Source: Owenia fusiformis
Lineage: Eukaryota; Annelida; Polychaeta; Sabellida; Oweniidae
Reading direction: 5' to 3'
Length of the DNA: 64,000 nt
NCBI GenBank assembly: GCA_903813345.2
Contig: CAIIXF020000012.1
Coordinates: 32,370,501 to 32,434,500 of the forward strand
Shown here: in pieces, positions 1-11,289 of the stretch
How the letters are laid out: the number at the start of each line of letters is the position of its first letter
How positions within the stretch are numbered: the stretch's first letter is position 1
Program-made: the position numbers and the translations under genes
Notes under the pieces: generated by a model
Databases searched by the model: none
Seen by the model: the letters and a program-made list of their open reading frames with translations, nothing else
What the model was told of the DNA's origin: nothing

Positions 1-193
1 ACAAAGTAACCTGTATTTTTGAACTCTTTCTATAATCTGAACACCTCTCAATGTGAACACTTTTTCTTGGTGTTTGGCATCTGGCTATTGGCGTTTGGCA
101 TTTAGAGTGGCATCTGTAGCAAATGGCAGGTTGTGACATTTTGCATGTAAATGCCTTGTCTTAATCTTCTACAGAATTCTACGTTAAAAAACT

Positions 194-452
194 TGAAATG
201 TGAACACCTGCCAATCTGAAATGTGGACACCTGCCAATCTGAAATGTGAACACCTGCCAATCTGAAATGTGAACACCTGCCAATCTGAAATGTGAACACC
301 TGCCAATCTGAGATGTGAACACCTGCCAATCTGAAATGTGAACACCTGCCAATCTGAAAAGTGAACACCTGCCAATCTGAAATGTGAACACCTGCCAATC
401 TGAAATGTGAACACCTGCCAATCTGAAATGTGAACACCTGCCAATCTGAACA
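194..452. repeat. 23-bp intronic minisatellite
   Basis: About eleven head-to-tail copies of a 23-bp unit containing GAACACCTGCCAATCTG, with only scattered single-base changes. It lies in the intron just before the first visible exon of the lysine-rich gene. Open frames across it on the minus strand come from the repeat period (23 is not a multiple of 3, so all frames rotate) and not from a gene. A looser relative of the same wording occurs at about 20-170 and 1300-1400. Confidence 0.9.
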
Positions 453-542
453 CTTGGCCAGTTCCAGTAGAGCTTGGATGACACAATTTTTACTGTGCAT
501 GTAGAAGTTAAAAATGTCTAACTCCCCTTTTATTTTTTCAAG

Positions 543-3500
543 GTGAACCTACTTTGGGCTAAGATCTTTACCAGAGACAACCTGCTTGGAATGAGAGATT
601 TTCTTAAACAAGGAATGGACATCTCTGTCATCGAAGAGAAAGTAAGATTCATGAATTAATAGAATTTACTACCATTAGTCCTATTCTGCTGATTTTCTCC
701 CCAAAATCAGTGAAATTTCTGTTTAGTTACATTTGTCGGATTTGTTAGTGATTTTAGTGGGTTTGTGTTCTTCAAATGTTGCCCCTTGCACTTTTTCATA
801 TTAATTAGTTGATCTATGCATTTTATTGTATTTATTGCGAAACCAATTCTTGATTAGAGATGTCTTTTATCTGTCAGTGGCTAGAGGTATTACATTCATA
901 AGAATTCCAGTCACCATAAGCAGGATTCCCAACTAAAGTTGAAAAGTGAAAACATATTTGCCCAATTTAGTATATTGGCATTCAGTCAATTGCTTCCAGA
1001 ATATTTGGGTATATAAAAACCAGTTTTTAAATGCTATACTTTCCGACAATAGGTGTTGTCTTATCCTGTTCCTGAGGAACCGACAGAGGACAGCCGGACA
1101 GATTCACGAAAAGATAAAGATGGCGCTAAAAAGGATGACAAAAAGAGCGGGAAGAAAGATGACAAATCTAAAGATAAAAAAGATGAGAAGGTAATTACAT
1201 TAAATGACTTTTTTCAATGATTACAGCTTACAGAAGCTAATTTTTATGTCACCAACACAAGTGGTGACATCTTGTTATTGTCTCCAACTTTTTTGTGAAC
1301 AGTGTTCAGCAGTTGGTGTTCGGCGGTTTGCATCTGGCAGTCAGTATCTGTACCAAATAGCAGGTGGTGACATTCTGCTTTTAATGCCTCGTTCTTATTG
1401 TAATGTCCCTGACTGTTCTTGTTATTGTGATGTCATTATTGTCTTTGTAATGTAGATTTGCAGTTATTGTTATGTCATTGTTGTTTGATACGCAAAGATT
1501 CATTTTTCATGTGAGTAATAAAATTTAAAAAAACTGAATTTTTGCTTCTAAAACTAATGATATTTGCCCAATTGATTAAAATTATATGAGTTGATTTTTC
1601 TTTATATTGTAATTTTGTATATAGAAACAAAAACCAAAAAGTGGAAGGGCCATGAGTGCTAAAAATACAAAAGGAATCGTAAGTTGTGAACAGGTAGTGA
1701 GATGTGTGGAAACCCAATGCTATTATTTAATTCTTTGGTATCTGCACCAATAGAAGTGGGGCATGGACCAAAAAATTAAATACAATATGGCTGATGCAGT
1801 TTAATATATTTTATTTGATATTTTTTAATGAAATATCATTAAATGCATTAATAAAGTCAATAGACACTATTATTATATCACTGTCATATTCCCCACTCTC
1901 CCATTGGTCTACACATTACATGTGACAAAGGAATATGAAGACGTATTCAACGGCCATGCCTGTGACGTCAATAAAAAGATGTATTCAACGGGTGTACTCA
2001 CTAGGTGTGTCGTTTTGTCCAGTGTAAATCTGAAAAAATCCCCAAAAAATCATTCCCAACAGTAAGAGAGTGGTGAATATAACAGTGAATAATAAAACAA
2101 ATATTTCATACTATTTCAGTGAATACCTGTTGCACTTGCAATGATTCTGCAAGGTGCATTCCCCTGGCCCTCCAGGTTTCGGAGAATACACCTTGATAGA
2201 ATCATTGAACGATGAACAGGTATTCATCGAAATAGTATGAAATATTGTATATGACTATGACATACCTTTTGATGTCAAACTTCTCTGAACCTTCTCAAAA
2301 CCCCACTTATCAGAACTTCACTTTTAAAAGCCTCATTTATCAAAGCCCTTTTTTGAAAACCTAACTTGAAAACCTCATTTATCAAAACCTGAGTTTTAAA
2401 AACCTCTATATATCAAAACCAGACTTTTAAAAACCTTAAAACCTCACTTTAAAAACCTCAATAATCAAAGCCCCATTTTTGAAAACCTAACTTTTGAAAA
2501 CCTCATTTATCAAAACCTGACCTTTAAAAACCTCATTTTTCAAAACCTCACTTTTAAAAACATAATTTATCAAAACCTCACTTTTAAAAACCTCATTTAT
2601 CGAAGCCTCATTTTTTAAAACCTAACTTTTGAAAACTTCATTTATAAAAACCTTGTTTATCAAAACCTCAATTATCACAAATCCACTATCTATCCTCAAT
2701 CCTTTTAAAAATGCTAATTGATCTTTTGAAGACATGAAATATTTTATTCAATTTTTTAATAATTGTGCATGACATAATATGAATCCTTTCAACTGGGATT
2801 ACAGATCGCACCTCTTATACTTTTTAATGGATTAGACAAATCTGAAGTTATCTATACCTTTTGGTTCTGAATGGCTCTTTTATTTGGCAAACCTCAGTAC
2901 TTTGAGCATACTCAGTATTTGGAGGCAGGCTCAAAATACCTAGTACAACTCAGTAGTACTACTCAGTACTTAAAATCGTAATCATTCAAAACTCATTGGG
3001 ATAACTGTAATCGCTCAAATATAAGAACAAACAAACATTTTGTCAATAATGAAAATTATATTTGTATGATGTAATAATCATACCATATATAAAAAATGTC
3101 CTTTGGTCCTAAATTTCAATCCTCATTCCAATTTTATTGTATTTAGCCAAAAGATGGTGAGAAAAAGAAGAAGAAAAAGGGGGAGCCTGATGTTGAATTA
3201 GAGCATGGCCCACCAGAGGTCACTGTACTCTCTACATTCCATTTGCCACTTGAGCAGTTCCTTGAAGGAGAATTTGAGACCTCTTCAAAGTTTACTCATG
3301 AATGGGAATGTGAAGACCTCTTGGCAGCACCATCAGAAGTTGATAAAAAGGTCAGTACAATCTATTGTTTACTAGTATATCACAGTTAATTGACTGCAGT
3401 TTGATTTGGCCAAGCCAAAATCATTTGTTATGTCACTACCACAAGACATATTGTTATGGTCTCCTACTTTTTAGTGGATGGTGTTCGACGGTTCGATACG

Positions 3501-4105
3501 AGCTGGTTGGGCTTGCGATTAAATGTGGTTTATATTCTTCTGTTATAATCCAAGCACATATTAAGAAGCTGATCTTTTTCTTTATTCCCATTTAATTTAT
3601 CTGCTATCTATATTTCCAGGAGAAGAAAAAAGACAAAGAAGAGAAGAAATCGGCATCTAAGAAGAAAGAAAAGGAAAAAGGTGAGTGTTGACTTTTTCAA
3701 ATTAATTAATGACACTTTTCGTAATTTAAAAATTAAAAATGAAGAATAATTTCTGAAAACATATTTTTCTGAATGGGATTACGGCTTCTCTATTGAGTGC
3801 TGCATTAATATTTGTCGATCATTCTTTCATAGTATAAAATTTGATTATTTGCAGGAGACAAGAAGAGCGCCAAGGGTAAAGGTGATGACAAAGCCAAGGG
3901 TAAAGCGCCACCTATAACCGAGGAAGAGGAGGAGGAAGAGCCTCCAGCTCCGCTAGAATTCTCTGTCAATGTGAGATTACATCATTGGAAGACGGCCATT
4001 GATTCTGTGAGAGATGATGACCTTATTAAAAAACTATTAGAATTTGATATTGATCCTGAGAAACTTTTAGAACCAAAACCCCCAGTGAAAGGAAAGAAAA
4101 AATAA
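543..4105 (+). CDS. Lysine-rich protein, 3' six coding exons (5' part outside the window)
   Basis: Coding exons with GT-AG borders and compatible phases lie at 543-641, 1053-1190, 1625-1678, 3147-3350, 3620-3680 and 3855-4105, ending in TAA at 4103-4105. The first visible exon is internal, since it starts after an AG with an open frame, so the N-terminus lies upstream. The product alternates compact segments (such as VNLLWAKIFTRDN at the start, EVTVLSTFHLPLEQF in exon 4 and FSVNVRLHHWKTAID near the end) with lysine/aspartate/glutamate-rich linkers, and it ends in a basic KGKKK tail. I do not recognise the family with confidence. A resemblance to a ciliary leucine-rich-repeat protein such as LRRC43 is only an impression. 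Exon 4 has a broken relative at 29912-30584. A polyadenylation signal AATAAA lies at 4385-4390. Confidence 0.75.
642..1052 (+). other. Intron of the lysine-rich gene
   Basis: AT-rich intron bounded by GTAAGA after 641 and an AG at 1051-1052. I see no gene or repeat in it. The following introns, 1191-1624 and 3351-3619, are also plain, apart from diverged copies of a short TGTCACCA/GGTGACAT-containing sequence at about 1248-1385 and 3430-3510. Confidence 0.7.
2100..2245. repeat. 146-bp near-palindrome (foldback MITE remnant)
   Basis: The left arm starts AATATTTCATACTATTTC and reads on through GAATACCTGTT. The right arm is its reverse complement, ending GAAATAGTATGAAATATT. The arms are about 60 bp with a short GC-rich loop near 2163-2180. 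It lies inside the 1679-3146 intron. No transposase is present, so it is best called a small foldback or MITE copy. Confidence 0.75.
2280..2690. repeat. Degenerate tandem repeat, about 28-30 bp
   Basis: An irregular array of AAAACCTCATTTATC and AAAACCTCACTTTTA blocks fills about 400 bp of the same intron. The copies are diverged and vary in length. No coding potential is seen. Confidence 0.8.
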
Positions 4106-4564
4106 CAGATTTATTGTGAGTTTATTGTTCAATTAAATTATTTAAACCCTATGCATTAGAGTGATGCATTTTCAAATTCTGATCCTTAAATACACAAAAA
4201 TAATAACTCATTGTTGCATAAAAAGTATCATAGGAAATAACAAACCGAGTGCTTATGAAGGTCAAATGGTAAGCGTTGAATGGTTGTCAAAGTGACAACT
4301 TGACCCTTGCAAAAGGTTACCTTGAAAGTTTATTCTTTTAAATCATTTTGTATCTTTTAAGTGATATTGTATAAAGTATTTTGCAATAAAGAAAAGAATT
4401 TAAACCGAATTTAACCCGAACCCTGCGAACCCCCCTTGCTAGGGGCCTGTAGATTGTCATTTCTCTTGAAGTTAAGGAAATGTGAATACATTATTATCAC
4501 TCTACTATACCTTGCATTTGGTGTTCATGAGCAACCCTTTTGGCTTATTAGTAAGGATTATGTT
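4106..4564 (+). other. 3' UTR and flank of the lysine-rich gene
   Basis: Non-coding AT-rich sequence with the AATAAA at 4385-4390. Shortly after it comes a small GC-richer patch (CCCGAACCCTGCGAACCCCC, about 4417-4436) that resembles the wording at 22375-22400 and may be a repeat fragment. Nothing else is seen. Confidence 0.5.
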
Positions 4565-5068
4565 ATTTGTTTTTTTGTCTGTTCCTTATTAATGGTTTAT
4601 TGGATGACGTTAGATGTTTACTACATGTAGATGTTTTAAGATGGTACTTTCAAAAATATACTAAACAATACAATTGGACAAACAGAATATCTTACGCATT
4701 TCTAGGGGTTAGGTATACAGGTATAGTAGAGTGATTATGTAAATAAATAAAAAGAACTTGAAAAAGAAGACAATATTGTACAGCAATGTAAATCTGATAA
4801 TGTAGAGCCCTCTTTGTAACATAATGTACATATGAATATTGAATAATATAATATTGGACCTAAAATATATTTGATATTTTGTATGTAAATAAAAACTTGC
4901 TGAGTTTTATTTAAAAAGAAGAAAGCATTGTAAAGTAATGTAAATCACAATGCAGAGCTTTTTGTTTGTATAATATTGTACATACGCATAATATATAGTG
5001 GACCTTGAAATATATTTGATAAATTACAATGCAGAGCTTTTTCTTTGTAATATATATACATACGAATA

Positions 5069-5754
5069 AAGGAGTGGTGTCGATATGGTGAACTTTTTGA
5101 ACACATGTTTCTCTTAAACCAGTCATAAAAAATTATAAAAATCTAACACATCGTCAATTTAATGGTCATCTTTTGAATGGTAACAATATAATTTGAAAAA
5201 TATATATATACTTTCATCTATATTGTTTTAGAAATTACATCAAACACTTGTTTTAGTCTTGGTATCATGTTTCCAGAATGAAATGAAACATCTTTCAGAA
5301 CTTCATTGGAACAAAACGACATAAACACAACATATTTAGGTCTCTCAATATTGTAATTGTACAAAGGAAATTTTAGTTGATTTTTAAAAAAAAGTATCTT
5401 GTTAATGAAATAAAAGGTTTGTCTTGATTTTTATCTATTTTGGAGGGATTTTGTTTTAATTTTTTGAATACTTATTTTAAATCAAGTAAAAATTCCTTTG
5501 TATAACTATAATATTGAGAGGTCTAAAAACATGTTGTATATGCTATTTTGTTCTAACGAGGTTCAGAAAGACATTTTATTTCATTCTCATGAACAAAAAC
5601 AGTTATATAAAATATTTCTAAATAATTTTTGCATTAAATTGTTGTCAATCAGTCAACATTACATAAAATGCCGTGTTTTTACAGAATGTTTTCAATAATT
5701 TGTTTAAGAGAAAAACATTGTTGAATTCAGTTCACCATATCGATACCTATCCTT
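5069..5754. mobile_element. 686-bp MITE with long TIRs (family 1)
   Basis: The terminal inverted repeats start AAGGAGTGGTGTCGATATGG on the left and AAGGATAGGTATCGATATGG on the right (reverse complement), and continue with weaker matching for about 55 bp. TA flanks both ends (5067-5068, 5755-5756). It is absent from the paralogous segment near 21225-21240. There is no transposase. A second member lies at 26943-28065 in the opposite orientation. TA flanks suggest Tc1/mariner-type mobilisation (inference). Confidence 0.75.
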
Positions 5755-5944
5755 TATCTTAAAATTGTTTTTAAAATACTCATCTATTTATGGTCCATAT
5801 TGTAACTCTTTTTTCTTATGAAAGTCATTTTCAATATATATTTCTCTTGGATATATATTGGCATCATTTGACCAAAATCATTTTTTCATCAATTTGATGC
5901 ATTTAAATTGGTTGAGTTCATTTATTGTTTGTGTCTATAATTAT

Positions 5945-7002
5945 TTAGTTCATTGATTGTTCAATGCTTTGGATTTTCCACGATTGGGGAGGTTGGTCAT
6001 CGGCAGTTTGGGACTGTGATACACTTGCTATGTATTCAGGTGTTGGTTGTATAGTGATACTGTAGCCAGGTGGAATGTTGATGGTACGGACACCTGAAAA
6101 GAAATTTGCTAGGCATTTATGAAACTCTTATTTCAGATGATTTGAATGGTTGTGCTTTCAATTATTACTGTTCTTTAATTTTTTCTTTTGAGTGAGAAGA
6201 CGTGATATACAAGAATTTCAATAAATTAAAATGGCTAAATGAACGTATTTGTGTATATCACCTTGTTGGCTGGTGGCATTCATCTGTGGCACAAGGGCAG
6301 CATTGTCCGACTGGTCACTTATAGGCATTATTTGGACTCCTTGCTGTCCAATTGTGGCCATTGTTGGGACTCCTTGCTGACCAATTGTGGTCATTGTTGG
6401 GACTCCTTGTTGTCCAAATGCGTCCATTGTTGGGAGTCCTTGTTGTCCAAATGTGTCCATTGTTGGGACTCCTTGTTGTCCACTCGTGGCCATTGTTGGG
6501 ACTTCATGTTGTCCAGTTGTGGCCATAGTTGGGACTTCATGTTGTCCCATTGTGGCCATAGTTGGGACTTCAAGTTGTCCCAATCATGGCCATTGTTAGG
6601 ACTCCTTGTTGTCCACTCGTGGCCATTGTTGGGACTCTTTGTTGTCCAATTGTGGCCATTGTTGGGACTCCTTGTTGTCCAAATGTGCCCATTGTTGGGA
6701 CTCCTTGTTGTCCAATCATGGCCATTGTTAGGACTCCTTGTTGTCCACTCGTGGCCATTGTTGGGACTTCTTGTTGTCCACTTGTGGTCATTGTCTGGAC
6801 TCTTTGTTCACTTGTGGCCATTGTTGGGACTCCTTGTTGTCCAAATGTGTCCATTGTTGGGACTCCTTGTTGTCCAATCATGGCCATTGTTGGGACTCCT
6901 TGTTGTCCAAATGTGTCCATTGTTGGGACTCCTTGTTGTCCAATTGTGGCCATTGTTAGGACTTCTTGGTGTCCTTGTCCAATAATATGGCCATGTGTAT
7001 TT
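5945..7002 (-). pseudogene. Partial copy of an MS4A-like gene: last two exons only
   Basis: The terminal exon at 6093-5945 follows a TTTTCAG acceptor and encodes 48 codons plus TAA, beginning VRTINIPPGYSITIQPTPEY. It is highly similar to the last exon of the complete gene at 21594-21452. The exon before it, from about 7002 to 6262 (donor AACAAG|GTGATA, phase 1), carries about twenty copies of an 11-residue repeat of the GQQGVPTMATI type. One repeat near 6575 has an extra G, which shifts the frame and creates a stop. The splice acceptor and first codons present in the complete gene are missing, and I see no transmembrane exons in 7003-13000. It is therefore probably a 5'-truncated duplicate without function. 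Confidence 0.7.
6300..6998. repeat. 33-bp minisatellite inside the truncated MS4A-like exon
   Basis: About 21 copies of a 33-bp unit, reading CCATTGTTGGGACTCCTTGT plus a variable part on the plus strand. Because 33 is divisible by 3, several frames stay open on both strands, which explains the long plus-strand ORFs at 6239-6985 and 6562-7110. The biologically meaningful frame is on the minus strand, judging by splice sites and the paralogue at 21762-22245. Confidence 0.85.
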
Positions 7003-7643
7003 CAGCAGGAGATCCAAGGCGCAAATGTGCTTCGGTTAGGCAGATTTCTTCATCCGCCGGGACGTCATAAAGTCCCATTTCTAAGTTTCATCAGCCGAAC
7101 CAAAAATTGACCCCCATATCTAGGGCACATAACTTCATCAAATCAAAACGAAAATTCATTCTGTTTGAATTTCATTGTAGTATATTACGGTAACTTAGCT
7201 GTAGAGAGCGCATAATCGAACCTGAAGTCTATGAAAGTGCCTCAAATGCGGTCGAGATATCATGAAATTAGTCTGCCCGATTTTTCAAAAAATAAAAACT
7301 TCTCCGGAAAAACTGTCACAAACGTGTCAGAAACACATAGATACTTGAATGATCTTGATTGGACATCAGGTTGCAGAGAAATCGTAATTTTACTGAGTGG
7401 CTTCACGAAAAAATGAAAAGGCTCGTTAACCTTGCTGCATTACAAGTTGACTGTTAACTAAGTCGAAGTTGAATTTGTGTTAACTAATGTCTTGGGTCCA
7501 AGTGATTAGAATTTTTTTTAAATACTGTTGGATGTCAGCTCAAAATCCCGATGACAATAAAAACAAAAGAGTAATCAAAGTTGAGAATTCCTAACTCTCT
7601 TGAATAATAATAATTCAATTATCTAAAATAACCGGAATTAAAG
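7003..7643. other. No gene seen
   Basis: The sequence changes abruptly at 7003 from the duplicated segment to an unrelated stretch with moderate GC around 7005-7090 (AGATTTCTTCATCCGCCGGG). I recognise neither a gene nor a complete transposon here. Confidence 0.5.
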
Positions 7644-7647
7644 TTAA

Positions 7648-8161
7648 AGGCCCCATATAAAGTTTAAACCTGTTTTGCTTGTAATCAAAATGTGATATTT
7701 GAAACTCTTGTTTTTTAATTTCAAAAAGTGGTTTTTGAAGGACTTTTTGTTCGAAAAAATCGTGAATTTGTTTAAAGCTAAATTTTAGAGCTCACAAATA
7801 TGTTTTAATAAGTGATAATTCAAACCAATGCGTATAAACATTCATAAAAATTGAGAAAATTTAGGGTGCAGACATTTTTTGATATGCTATAACATTTAAG
7901 TGGCACATTAGGAATGACATTTTATCATTCAGATAGTACATCCTTTGTTTAATCTTCACAGTGTTATTAAAAAGTTAATATGTTTTCACTGAATAGTAAA
8001 ATATTTGATGATTAAAAAATTTCAACTTTTATTTGAAAAATGGCGGGAAATTCGAATATTTGACAGCTTTTTTCCCCTTGTTTTTTTCAAAAATCTTTAA
8101 GAAAACTTTTAAAGTCATGAAAAATAGTAAATGAATGATAAGTACATATTAGATGGGGCCT
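7648..8161. mobile_element. 514-bp MITE flanked by TTAA
   Basis: The ends are inverted: AGGCCCCATATAAAG on the left and, as reverse complement of the right, AGGCCCCATCTAATA. Both are directly flanked by TTAA (7644-7647 and 8162-8165). TTAA target duplications are the hallmark of piggyBac transposition. The interior is AT-rich and non-coding, so this is a non-autonomous copy. Confidence 0.75.
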
Positions 8162-8165
8162 TTAA

Positions 8166-10791
8166 GAATTCCTAAGGCTATTGTCCTTCTCTAATTAATA
8201 CATTGTGGTTTCCACGATTAAAGCAATAATTATAGAAGCAAGTATATTCTTACCTAAGAAGATTGACGTCAATCTTGCAGTTTTTCTGATTAAATATTAA
8301 TCCATTGGTTACATGGCCGGTCACACACGCGCAAAATGTCGTTGGCTTGTTGTAACTGCATTTCATTATTATACAGTGCAAATATTATATATACGTGTAA
8401 TGCCAGAGTGTCTCGTGGTAAGATTGTGATTTAAAAATGAAAGCAAAGAGAAGAACTAAAAGCCTTTCAAAAAGTTTGTCAATATTCCGTTACAATGCTT
8501 ATTTTGTAATCCGTATATCATTTGCAGTGTTAGGGTAGTATTGGCTTGTTGAAATCACTTCTTATCTCCTTAGATGTCCCTTCTGGTGCTTCAGTGACCT
8601 CCAAATCTTAGTCGGAACTTACTGGTCCTTGTTCATGGTGATAGCACGTCCCCAGTCACCTTCCAACCAAAAAGGACTGATGATTAATTGTTTCCTAAAT
8701 GCCACCCAGGCAATGCATTGTTCAGAATGCAATGGATGCTGTAACACTTCATCAGGAGGATGTAAGTCCCAGTTTCAATTGTTCTTGGAATAAACTTGTC
8801 CATTCGGAAAGATATTTGTGTAGGTGGACCATCAACAACTTTGTTCACCGGATTGAATTGTGCATAGAGAGATGTGCACATTTTGGGCATGTTTTGTAAG
8901 GAATTGTAGTTTTTGACTCAACTGGCAGACTTTCACAACAAAATTGACATTGAATGAACTAGGCTAAATAATTCTAAAATTTCAAGGAAAAATGTGCAAA
9001 ATTGACCAAGTTATTCAACTTTCTCACGGTCCTGTTTTTTGGACACCCTGTACTATCCCCCAATTCAACTTTTTCGAGTGCATGGATGTCTATGAATAAA
9101 TTCCAAAGTATTGCTCAAAAATCACTGGATAAATCCAGAAAGTATGACAGAGATGTGTCTAATCAATAAGAAGAAAAAAATTATGACAACCCCACCACTT
9201 CTTCAACAGAGGGTAGGGGTAAATATGAAAAAATATTTTGTGAGTATATAATTTGTGCTCACTTTTTTTTAGCATGGCTAAAATGGTTGATTAACATACA
9301 GTTTACAATTTATTAGACATTTTGCAGGTTATTTTGGAAACTATTTGAGATTTTAAGCTTTTCTACTTATCCCACATCCCATGTTTAGTACATCTTATTT
9401 CAAAAAATTCACTCATAAAATTAGTTCTTTCTAATTTGCCAGCATTGATAAACTCGCTAGCTCGAATTGATTAAAACAAATGTGAGAGTTTCTTTAATAT
9501 ATCTTCTCGGTTATCCCCCACCTCTGTCTCTTATTACACGAGGGAAGCATTAGTTAACCAATTATGAAGTTACATGCATTCCAAGACAGTCAGGGAGAGT
9601 TTGTCAGCCCTCCCCCTCTGCCACCCCCACACACACACACTGAATAGGCAAACAAATTCTCCATCATTAATTTTTTTATAATTTGAAATTAATTTGGACA
9701 TAAAGATTCATAGAAAAACGTTATCCCTGAATTTTTCTTCACTAAATATCAAAATATCTTAGAATACTGATATAATATCCTCAAAGTCAATGTTAACAAA
9801 ATGAAAATGTGGACATGAAAGGGTTAAAACATCAATTTTACAAGGTAACAATGATCAATAAACATCTACAATGATTAGTACATAATGGTAGTAGTTATTT
9901 CATGAAAATCTGGGAAAGAGTTTGCTCAGAATATTTACTTTTAGTTTTACCCCCAGAGGTGGGGGTAAAACATAAATTTTGGGACCTAAAAATTAAGTTC
10001 AATTTTACACCAAGCCCCAGGCCATCTTTACCAGCAATTCTTTTCTGGTCGGATGGATATTGAGTTGAAAAAAGAGTAGTTACTCCAAGGAGACTCTTCT
10101 TAAATACCTTCAAAGAGGATTACAAAATTCCACACCTCTATTTGAAGGGCTTTTAAGGTCATATCTGAAAATAATTGCTGCTGTAACATGGCAAGGGGAG
10201 GACACATTGACTCGTAATGTGGTGTAAAATTGAACTTGGTTTTGGCAAAACACTAAATATTAAAATGGCTGTAACCTTTTCCCATTTGAGAGTTGAACCA
10301 TGATACTTGGCAATTCAATGTAACTTTGGATAGGCTTGAAAATAATATATGACACATTCTATGACGACATTGGTATATGTTTGTCTACGGAGGGGGTATA
10401 CCTTCGGGACACCCTGTATGTGAACTGTAAAATTTAATGTGTTTGATATTATTTTATTTTACTTATTAGTTCTGCGAAAATAAGATAAAATGCATCTTAC
10501 ATTACTCTTACATTAATATTATTAAACCACTAATACTATATCATTTGGATGTCAAGTCTCATGTCCACGTAACTGAAAGGTAGAAACAGTTGGATGACCG
10601 TCCTGATGAAATGATAAATATCTCCAGCCATTCAATTATAAGCTGATTATAGGCTATTCACCCGAGGCATATTTTGTGATAATAGACATACAATAGAATA
10701 TTAAAATTATTACAACAGTATCGACAGTCACATTTTGATACTACATTTTATGTTCAACCCCACTTAGGTAGCAATACAATAGAATGAATTA
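8166..10791. other. Gene-free stretch with solo ends of a TACAGGGTGTC family
   Basis: I see no exon or intact element here. Two sites, about 9040-9050 and 10405-10415, read GACACCCTGTA in the same orientation. That is the right end of the family seen complete at 24322-25270, so these are probably remnants of two truncated copies. A short CA run is at about 9630-9640. A short GACGTCA-containing region at about 8263 has no supported meaning. Confidence 0.45.
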
Positions 10792-10793
10792 TA

Positions 10794-11167
10794 CAGTAAA
10801 ATTTTAAATGTTTGGAACTACTTTTAATTTAGAAAATAAGCTGAAAGGACCATATTGAAACAGTTTATGTAAAAATAGAAACATTTATACATGTCCTAAC
10901 TTTTGTATATTTTAGTTTGTTTTGTAGTTTGGCGTCTTATATTTTGATGCTTCTTTGCCCTGTTATTTTCGGAAAAAATATAACATGGCTATAACTCCCT
11001 AAATTACAAAAGGCCACAGCTTTACTGCACATTATACATAACTTTCTGAAATATACAAAAGTTAGGACAAGTATATTTGTTTCTATTTTTATATACTGTT
11101 GCAATATAGTCATTTGATTGTTTATCTTTTAAATTCAAAGAAATTCCAAACATTTAAAATTTTACTG
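10794..11167. mobile_element. 374-bp palindromic MITE, CAGTAAAATTTTAAATG ends
   Basis: The left end CAGTAAAATTTTAAATGTTT is mirrored at the right end. TA flanks both sides (10792-10793, 11168-11169). The arms extend inward with imperfect matching for over 100 bp (for example around AGAAACATTTATACATGTCC and its counterpart near 11060-11085). A solo left end of the same family lies at 26762-26815. No ORF. Confidence 0.8.
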
Positions 11168-11289
11168 TAGTTTATTTTAAAGAATATACAGCTGTAACAA
11201 AGAAGCATTCTTTTTCTATTGTTCTTCAAGAATTGACACTTGAATTGACACTTGGCAAGCTATCCAAAACCAGTGTGGCACAAAAGATG

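Larger units (their letters stand above)
4565..7002. repeat. Segmental duplication, copy 1 (paralogue at about 20860-22245)
   Basis: Unique-looking sequence from about 4565 to 4910 (for example TTTCTAGGGGTTAGGTATA), and from about 5755 to 7000, matches the downstream part of the MS4A-like gene at 20860-22245 in the same orientation. The gap between the two matched parts is explained by a MITE present only in this copy (5069-5754). Homology stops abruptly near 7002, inside what should be the 5' part of the repeat exon. Confidence 0.8.

Noticed and set aside
194-452. CRISPR-like appearance (short regular repeats)
   Set aside because: The 23-bp units abut with no unique spacers, and the window is clearly eukaryotic. 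It is a minisatellite.
6239-7110. Long plus-strand ORFs (248 and 182 codons)
   Set aside because: They run through a 33-bp repeat that keeps several frames open on both strands. Splice sites and the paralogue support the minus-strand frame.
9040-10415. Pair of CACCCTGTA sites as the two ends of one transposon
   Set aside because: Both are in the same orientation, so they are two right ends and not an inverted pair.
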